Assembly (NCBI GenBank): GCA_018398765.1
Contig: JAHBMJ010003420.1
Coordinates: 10,001-23,741 of the forward strand
DNA length: 13,741 bases
Reading direction: 5' to 3'
DNA from: Chromera velia
Lineage: Eukaryota; Sar; Chromeraceae
Below are positions 7,347 through 13,741 of the stretch, piece after piece. The position numbers were made by a program, and so were the translations under genes. Each line of letters starts with the position of its first letter. The first letter of the stretch is position 1. Below the pieces are notes generated by a model. That model saw only the letters and a list, made by a program, of their open reading frames with translations. It did not search any database and was not told the origin of the DNA.

Positions 7347-9443
7347 CAGAAGGAAGCGGTATTCAAACCTGGGCTTCCAGAAAGGCAGCCAGAATTCAAG
7401 CAATGATCACACAGCGGCAGTATTCAGTTTCTCTCAGTGTTTTATACTTTTGTAAACAATGATTTCTTTTAGATATTAGCCGGATCTGTATAAACAGCTA
7501 GCTGGTAGCGCCGTAGCAGGTGAAAGAAACTTAATCATCTAGTCTTAATGATTTATTCGAGTTTGTAATATGATTATTGATATAGTAGTCCTAGCTTATA
7601 TTGTTACTTATTTTATAGGTCTAGTATAGACTGATCTGGCTATTATACGTATATGTGTGTACATAATATGTCTAGCCGAGGATGGTCCACCGTCTAAGGT
7701 ATAACATTATTGATAGGATAGGATAAGATTTATCTTCTAGTTTATCTTCCGGAAACCTCAACGGTCCACTATCAGATCTAATGTCAGATATCGGTTTGTA
7801 GGGTTGGTAAACTTGAATGCCGTCAGTGCCGAATATCGATATTTGCAACACCTCTAGTGCCGATATCAGCATTTGAAACGGCATTTTGAAGCCAAAGTGG
7901 CATTTGGTACGCAGTATATAGATATCAATGGATCAGACGTGCAAAACGCACACATAAAAAGCGTTTATTTTCGTGCGTGCGTGCGTTTTTTGCATATATG
8001 CAGTCAATTGGTATTAAATTTGTATGCATGCATGTGCATAAATTACTTTTTCAATGCGGATCGATCAAGATGTCTCTCTCATACGGCGTATTGACATCTG
8101 GGGGGGTATTACGAGATCTTTTTCTTGTTCTATCTCCTCTAAACACGCATCTATGTCTACATCCAAGAAGGTGTAACGAGGTACTATGTCATAGTCTATG
8201 TCTGTGACAGTCTGTCTATAAGGTGGTTAGGTTGATGGCAGTGCAGAGGAAGAAAATGCGTCCCTAGAAAAGAATACATCCTTTAGTCAGCCCACAAATC
8301 GGGCGATCATTACTACAGTGAGATTCATTACGATTATCTTACCTTAGGTCTTAGTACTATATAATGGTCTATATTCCAGGCATTCCCCCCGTCCAACAGC
8401 CTAGATAAAAACAAACTTGTTAACATGATTTTGACTAAATTTAGATCGATTTTAGTCAGTAACACTGAGTCACTTGATGATCTAGTTGATGATAAATCGG
8501 TTGTCGTGGCAATGTGGTCTACAGTTAAGATACTTTCAGAATTCAAAAACTTAAGAAAGTTAAAACTAGAATTAAGTTAAAAGGAAAGTCTGAGCTTCTA
8601 GTCATAAGTTTGATCATGGTTTAATCTAGTTTGGCAACTTTGGTATACTTTCGTTGAAGATTGACACTGTTAGTCTAGGTAAACTATGGAATGTCGGCAC
8701 TGTATTGAAATATAAATGTCATTGTCGATCAGTAGTGACTAGATTTGATTTGATTTGATTTGTTTTGATTTGATTTGAAGTAGGGCTTAACCTCAAACCA
8801 AATATTAGGCCTGAGAAACTTTAACATGATAGAACCTATCAAATCCGATCAAATCTACTTCAAATCTGACCCTTCAACCTCAAATCTTCCATCGAGGTCA
8901 ATCCGTCATCCAGTCTCTCAAATGAGCCTTCGCACTTTTTTGTGCGCAAAAAAAAAAAAAATCATAAAAAGATTATTTCATCGGTTTTAGGCACATGAAT
9001 ATGAACGCCCAAAAGCTAGTTTTGATGATTGAGGGTTTTTTCATGCATGTTTTTAGTGATTTTCTTGTCTCTACATGCGCGTGTTAAACGGCGTCTCTGA
9101 TGCATGCGTCAAAAAATCCGGCCGTCTCCGTCCGTCTCCGATTGTCAAACTCTTCCTGCAGTGTCATTTCCTCACACTTAGTTGCACTTTGTAAGCTGTC
9201 ACTTAGATGTCCGCAGTGAACATTGAACGCTGTGGGATCAGAGCACGGTCCACAGAGTGATTGAAGCGCAGTCGAGCACACTTCACTCAGCGTGATCCTT
9301 AAGTGCATGGCGTGCTGCATGGTCTGCACACAGGTTTTGAGCGGAAGCAGTTTCGTCAAGAGAAAAAAGTGAACTCCCATGCGTTTGCCTGCTGGCCTCC
9401 TCACCGTCCCTGAAGCACCTTTCCCCTGTTTTTGTGGCGTGTT
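7347..9443. other. AT-rich intergenic spacer with repeats, no gene
   Basis: From about 7460 the composition falls sharply to AT-rich and no frame looks coding on either strand. It holds an imperfect direct repeat at 7825-7849 and 7856-7879 (AGTGCCGA then ATAT/ATC and TTTG), and a TTTGA repeat with inverted partner (8742-8866). Composition rises again near 9070, so 9070-9443 is probably the promoter and leader of the reductase gene. A transposon origin for part of the block is plausible, but I could not find matching ends. Confidence 0.5.
8742..8866. repeat. (TTTGA)n microsatellite with inverted arm
   Basis: About seven GATTT units run from 8742 to 8779 with one interruption (TGTTTT). The end of the run, GATTTGAAGTAG (8772-8783), is repeated exactly in inverted orientation at 8855-8866, next to more CAAATC words. 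The two arms are separated by about 70 bases and can form a hairpin. Confidence 0.75.
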
Positions 9444-9539
9444 ATGCTCTCTTTGAAGAGGATCCTCCTCCTTCTCAGCCTTTCGCACCACGATAAAAGC
9501 TCTGCTGTAGGCTTTGCTCGTGTGGGAAACTTCGCCGTC
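9444..9539 (+). other. Alternative leader of the reductase
   Basis: Translation from the upstream Met gives MLSLKRILLLLSLS, a short signal-peptide-like start, then a Ser/Ala/Phe region before the second Met at 9540. If used, the enzyme could enter the secretory or plastid route. If the second Met is used, the protein begins Met-Ala-Pro-Lys and lacks any leader. Both are in the same frame with no stop between them, so dual targeting by two starts is possible. No sequence feature decides it. Confidence 0.4.
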
Positions 9540-12106
9540 ATGGCTCCGAAACAAAAGCGGTTGGACGACTTTTTCAAGCCGGCCGCCGCTTGCAAATCTG
9601 CACGGAGGGAGGACACCGAGAGTAGAGATGTAGAGGCGGAAGCCGAACCCAGCCGGAGCTCAAACATGCAAGGGGCAAGCGGACCGAGCCGTCCCGTGCC
9701 GATGGTGACACTCAATAATGGCAGGCACCTCCCAATGGTAAACAGCGAACTGTTTCCTTTGCGCTGCAAGCGACAGACTTCATCCCGAGCTTCGAGGACC
9801 TTCCTCTCTGCTGTTTGAGTGTGAAGTGCTTTTTGGAAGATGCGCAAGCCTCCTTCATTCTTCCCGTCCTCCCTGACTTCCTTTCTTTCTTCTTTTTTTC
9901 ATGCAGGTGGGCCTAGGGACCTACCGCATGAAGGACGGGAAATCAAAGCAGCCGATTGCATGGGCAGTGGAGACGGGGTACCGTTACTTCGACACTGCCT
10001 CTGTGTACGCGAACGAGCGGGACGTGGGAGAGGCTCTGAAGAACTCGGGACTGAAGAGAGAAGGTCGGGGGGCAAGGGATACATGGATAGACAGAAGTGT
10101 GCTCCGAGCATGGGCAAACAAAACAGATCGGTGTTGGGCATCCTGAGGAGTAGACACAGAAGCTTAGGCCAGAAGGACAGAGAGAGAGCCGACATCATGT
10201 GCTTTATTTATCGCACCTGAAGCGACATTCTTGTACACGCCCGATCTTGCAGATTACTTCATCAGCACCAAATTGTGGAGGGACGACATGGGGACGCCTG
10301 AGAAGGTCGGGAAGGCGCTGGAGAAGTCTCTGAAGAATTTGGGAGTGGAGTATGTGGACCTCTGGCTGATGCACTGGCCCTCAATGAAGGAGGCAAAGGT
10401 GTGTGGGAAAGGGGCATTACAAATATGGATTTCTCATTGCATTGGAGCAGCCTAATTTTGTCTTTCTAGGCTGTTTCTGTGTTCTGAATTGAGCCCCCCC
10501 TCGAAGTCTTTTGCCAACGAAGGACATGCACTTCTTTTCCTGCCGACGTATGAGAAAGGCGGAAACGGGTCCAAGGCTACACAAGCGAAGAAAAAAACAG
10601 TAGAAGTGTAAGCAGAAAGCTGTAAGCAACCAGGCAGACATACAAGAAGCTTGTGACTCCGCCAGAAAGCCAGGCAGAACTTTTGTATGCGTAGACGCCG
10701 AGCCCTCCTTTTCACCGTGCAGAAGCCCCCCGGATGGACCCACGCGGTCCCCTGGCGTGCCATGCAGAGCGCCCTCCGAGAGGGAAAGGCCCGGGCCATC
10801 GGGGTGTGCAGCTTCTCTGAGGAAATGCTGGAAGACCTCCGTGTGGCTGATGGGGTGAATGTCACCCCCGCAGTCAACCAGGCAAGTAAGCGAGGAGGGA
10901 GGTGCACATCTCTCTCTCTCTGTGTTTGCGTGTCTGTTCATCTGCTGTGAAGAGAAAGTGGCAACAACGAAAAGGGAAGGCCGATACATTCCGTTTGTCT
11001 GCTGCAGTCTTTGACAGCTGCTTGTCGAGTGCTGTTGTGGTCTTCCGGTGCTTTTCTTCTCATCTTGTTTTTCGTATTGGGCCTACTCTCTCTGTTCTGT
11101 CAAAAACCCGTCTCTGGTTTGTCTTCTTTGGTCGAATTCTCGTTTTTGGAAATGCCGTTCTCCTCCCCGGACCGTCCAGACGTTTACACGACTTCCTTCC
11201 CCCCCCCCCCCCCCCCCCNNNNNNNNNNNNNNNNNNNNNNNCCCCCCCGCCCCCTCCTTACAGGTCGAGTTTCATCCCTTCCTCGTCCAGAGGGGCCTCC
11301 TCGAGTACTGCAAAAAAAAGGGAATTCAGCTGCAGGTAAGGGAAGAAGGCAGTCAGAAGGAAAGAAACACATGACCAGCTAGCGCGAAAGAGAGTTCAAT
11401 CAATCAACTTCATGCACCTTCTTGAGATTTTTCTCGACTGCTTCTTCAGGGGGGAAGTTGCGTGGGGCTGTACTAGGCAGGGAGGCATGTGTCTACACTC
11501 CTGGACTGACTCTCGCTGCTTGTCTCACCTCTCCGCATGCAGGCGTTCGCGTCAGTGAAGTCGTCAGACAGTCCGAAGAAGGGGAAGGAGATGCTGGAGA
11601 GCCCGGAGGTGATGAGGATCGCGAAGGAAGTCAAGAAGACTCCGGCACAGGTCAGGAGAGGAGAGGAGAGAAGGGGGAGGGAGGATCCCGTACGTGTCTT
11701 GAAAAATGCAGTTGCAGGGGGGNNGGGGGGGGGGGAGAGAGAGAGCCTTCTTTTCTGGCTGTCCCTCAACATTGTCTTCTATCTTTTACTTTTTATTGAA
11801 TTTTCTGCGTGTTTTCTTTCCTCAAAATTTCTTTTTTTTGTTTTCGCCCATGGCCTTCCCTGTCCCCCGTCCTTTCAGGTTCTCCTCCGCTGGTCGATCG
11901 AGCAGGGCGTCCTGGTAATTCCGAGGTCGACCTCTAGGGAGCACATCGAGGAGAACGTCCGTTTGTTCGACTTCAGTCTCTCTCCCTCTCAAGTCCAGGC
12001 AATCAGCTCTTTGGATAGGGGAACCAGACTGACGTGGAAGGGGGTGGACCCCGCAGTGGAGGCGGGATTCGGTTCAGAGTCTCGGGCTTCTGCTAGGGGG
12101 GGTTGA
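9444..12106 (+). CDS. Aldo-keto reductase with N-terminal extension, seven exons
   Basis: An NAD(P)H-dependent carbonyl reductase of the AKR superfamily. Exons: 9444-9737, 9907-10063, 10253-10398, 10723-10881, 11264-11335, 11543-11650 and 11879-12106; phases agree throughout. The product is 387 residues from the Met at 9444, or 355 from the Met at 9540; the AKR barrel itself is about 300, normal for the family. Numbered from the 9540 Met, the tetrad is Asp95, Tyr100, Lys125 and His159, in YFDTASVYANE, STKLW and MHWPS. AVNQ-VEFHPF and the final IPRSTSREHIEEN follow. The loop after MHWP is short, as in bacterial 2,5-diketogluconate-reductase-type members. Cofactor positions differ from the usual pattern: SNF is CSF (196-198), the A-Y-S-P-L-G loop is AFASVKS, and K-S-x4-R is Arg296-Ser-x4-His302. 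Intron 4 uses a GC donor. The substrate cannot be predicted. Confidence 0.92.
9552..9575 (+). other. PIP box (PCNA-interacting peptide) in reductase N-terminus
   Basis: Residues 5-12 from the 9540 Met read QKRLDDFF, followed by Lys-Pro. This fits the canonical PIP consensus Q-x-x-(L/I/M)-x-x-(F/Y)-(F/Y) at every fixed position and closely resembles the FEN1 motif. It sits in a disordered, Ser/Glu/Arg-rich 50-residue extension that also has a small basic patch (KSARR) that could aid nuclear entry. The extension ends where the AKR barrel begins (VTLNNGRHLPM). PCNA binding is inference from the motif. Confidence 0.6.
10882..11263 (+). other. GC-AG intron with assembly gap
   Basis: The conserved AVNQ|VEFHP junction is restored only if the exon ends CAG at 10881 and the intron starts GCAAGT. 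That is the textbook GC donor context (AG|GCAAGT). A GTAAGC four bases further on would break the frame. The acceptor is CCTTACAG before 11264. Inside are a run of 20 C and then 23 N (11219-11241), so the true intron length is unknown. Confidence 0.85.
11723..11724. other. Two undetermined bases in a poly-G run
   Basis: Two N lie in a G homopolymer within intron 6 of the reductase gene (11651-11878). Like the C/N run at 11199-11241, this reflects failure to resolve a homopolymer and does not touch coding sequence. Confidence 0.95.
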
Positions 12107-12860
12107 CTTGATGTGAATGAGACTGAAAGAAATAATGAAAGATGGGTACAATTTTGGAACGATAGGGGACGAGGCCGAATATTGCAAAAGTGACTTACTC
12201 AATGGAGGCAACCTTGTGGCTTTATGCGTCATGAAGAGAAGACAGTTTTGACCTGATGGATCGATTGCACATGCAGTGTTTGTCTGTCACTGGCTAATTA
12301 ATTGCCTGTACTCTCTGTCTGTCTTCTTTGAATTCAGTTATGGACAGTTCGGTTGTGATCACGGCAGAGCCGCCCTGTTGGCCTTGTGGGATTGATGGAT
12401 GGGCAGCGGGATCTGAGCAGTGGTGCATGTTTGTCATTTCCGACAGAATCTTCTTGTATCCCCCGTTTCTTCTTCAAGTGCCTTGATTCTTTTGTTTTTT
12501 CTCTGTCCATCCGGGGCTTTTCACTTGACCGCAACACAACTGCGTCGACCTGAAGCGCTAGAACAAAAGTAGAATTTGTGGACTGCCGTGGCGTCTCAGC
12601 CATTGAAGAAACTTTTAATTCGATCCTTCCTGTTCTTCTGAGCCTCCGTCAGTAGACCGTCAGTGCCTGCATGTCGATCAGTCTCTCGGTGACCGTCAGT
12701 TGGCGTCAGCCGGTAGCGTTCTTTCTTTCTGCATTCCACGGTGGACGGCTGCATGAAGAAACGTGGGGCTGTCTGTGGAAGCAGAAAAGGTGGGAAGTTG
12801 ACTTGAGCGTTCTCGTAGGAAAGACGTGATAGTGCTCGACGTACTGGGACGTCCGCGGTC
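12107..12860 (+). other. Downstream region of the reductase gene, no gene seen
   Basis: Moderate-GC sequence after the stop codon, probably 3' untranslated region and spacer. No canonical AATAAA is present shortly after the stop. No frame on either strand shows convincing coding character or splice-compatible homology. Confidence 0.4.
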
Positions 12861-12936
12861 TCGATCCTAGGCTTCCTAGCTCAGCTGGCAGTGGCAGCTG
12901 GCTGGGTTTTAAAAAAACGCTCAAGTTTCGATCCTA
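12861..12936 (+). repeat. Short tRNA-promoter-like insert between 9-bp direct repeats
   Basis: TCGATCCTA occurs at 12861-12869 and 12928-12936. The 58 bases between begin GGCTTCC and contain TAGCTCAGCTGG (12877-12888), a perfect match to the pol III A-box pattern, and an A7 run. The second direct repeat lies in GTTTCGATCC, which resembles a B box about 48 bases after the A box. Acceptor, D and T stems do not pair, so it is not a functional tRNA. A tRNA-derived SINE fragment is possible. Confidence 0.3.
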
Positions 12937-12944
12937 AAGTTTTG

Positions 12945-13285
12945 CTAATATAGTTTGTCACTGTTTCTAGCACTGTTTGGATTACTAAACAACATTGAAA
13001 ACTGATTTAATTTTTTGAGGCTAAATCTTTAACTATAATGGTGACTATATATGGCAGGTCATCGTTTTATAATTATACTAGATATATAAAATAGTTAGAA
13101 TACTAATCCATGCAGAGCTAGATGAGGTATAGTCAAATACTTTTAATAATACTACAGGATTACAAAATTATATTGTGTTCGGGGCCGGAGCCCTAGACCT
13201 GCGTGCCAGTTATCTGACGTTCGCCTTGCACCATATATTCATGCACAGTACTTTACACCATGCATGCATAATGTAACTATATTAG
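12945..13285. repeat. AT-rich block bounded by 11-bp inverted repeats
   Basis: CTAATATAGTT (12945-12955) is repeated exactly in inverted orientation at 13275-13285, with weak extension outward (AGTT near both outer sides). The block is AT-rich and non-coding. I found no clear target duplication, so an inserted element is only suggested. Confidence 0.3.
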
Positions 13286-13547
13286 ATATAACTAGCTTAT
13301 AAGGTTAGAAACAGAGCTAGAAATCGAACTAGAAATAAACTTAAAAGAAAGATTCAAGTGACTTCAAGCTTCCAGAAACGTGTTGACACAACTTGTCAGA
13401 GAGTGCATGGTTGTGTACGTACCATGCATTCTTTGATTATAACAGAAGATCTGCCCCTAGCATCTACTCTTTACATATGGTTCCTGGCATATTTCACTCC
13501 CTGTATTTCAGTTAGTTCGCTACTAAGTTCAATAGTAGCAGTAAGTC

Positions 13548-13741
13548 CAGGGTTGCTTTTTCGTCCGGTAATGACCCCTCTCTACCGGTAATTACCGGAT
13601 TACCGGTAATGGACTCTGTTTACCTAAGTTTTACCGGAAAAAAATGAGGAGAAAATGAAGCTTCAAAAAAAAAATTTCACCTGCGGCGCAACTCCTATTC
13701 CTTAGTTTTAAAGACTTCTTTCAACGTTTTTGGCACTTTTA
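13548..13741. mobile_element. Probable left end of a hAT-like transposon, cut by the window
   Basis: CAGGGTTG at 13548 fits the YARNG start typical of hAT terminal repeats. Directly inside is a cluster of CCGG-centred words: CCGGTAAT (13565), TACCGGTA (13583), TTACCGGA (near 13592), the perfect 12-bp palindrome ATTACCGGTAAT (13599-13610), and TTTTACCGGAAAA (near 13629). Dense palindromic subterminal repeats suit transposase binding. The other end would lie beyond 13741, so neither the paired repeat nor the 8-bp duplication can be checked here. Confidence 0.4.

Noticed and set aside
6784-7462. Long plus-strand open frames rich in Ser, Phe, Pro and Arg.
   Set aside because: They translate a pyrimidine repeat that behaves as intron sequence; only the part after 7223 is kept, as a possible exon.
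9084-9554. A 156-codon minus-strand open frame over the reductase promoter and first exon.
   Set aside because: Antisense to well-supported coding sequence and composition-driven; no recognisable features.
12334-12603. An 89-codon minus-strand frame starting MAETPRQS.
   Set aside because: No homology recognised and no splice partners; falls in the downstream region of the reductase gene.
12870-12945. tRNA gene.
   Set aside because: An A-box match exists, but acceptor, D and T stems do not pair.

Overview
The window is nuclear DNA from a eukaryote whose genes carry many introns. Two spliced plus-strand genes can be assembled exon by exon with matching splice phases. Introns run from about 170 to 500 bases and have long pyrimidine tracts. 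Both genes can begin with a signal-peptide-like leader, and one leader ends in Ala-Phe-Ser-Pro, which resembles the targeting peptides of secondary (complex) plastids. Together with the many TGCATGC words, this suggests a chromerid-type alveolate alga (Chromera-like) or another alga with a complex plastid. The organism call is inference and cannot be proved from the sequence.

Layout: positions 70-975 and 1600-2560 are AT-rich non-autonomous DNA transposons. Each has terminal inverted repeats and an 8-bp flanking duplication. The second carries 15 exact copies of an 8-bp word (TGTTGGGC or its complement) in opposing arrays. Between them lies a short native segment (976-1599), and after the second lies a minus-strand unknown gene (2531-3091) whose last ten codons come from the transposon end. 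Positions 3092-3815 form a divergent intergenic region containing a dense TGCA-rich palindromic island. A six-exon gene follows (3816-6619, with a possible extra exon at 7224-7346). It encodes a leader, a long disordered linker and a C-terminal Rdx (SelW/SelT/SelH-type) thioredoxin-like domain in which the redox CxxU/C motif is replaced by Thr-Gly-Gly-Ser. An AT-rich spacer (7347-9443) holds only repeats.

A seven-exon aldo-keto reductase gene lies at 9444/9540-12106. Its catalytic tetrad is intact and several cofactor-binding positions are changed. One intron must use a GC donor, and a near-perfect PCNA-interacting (PIP) box lies at the N-terminus of the shorter form. The remainder (12107-13741) is non-coding. 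It holds a small tRNA-promoter-like insert between 9-bp direct repeats, an inverted-repeat block, and what looks like the left end of a hAT-like transposon with palindromic TTACCGGTAA subterminal repeats running off the right edge.

No operon-like relation exists between the genes. The most notable items are the motif-less Rdx protein, the PIP-box reductase, and the transposon that rewrote the end of a reading frame.
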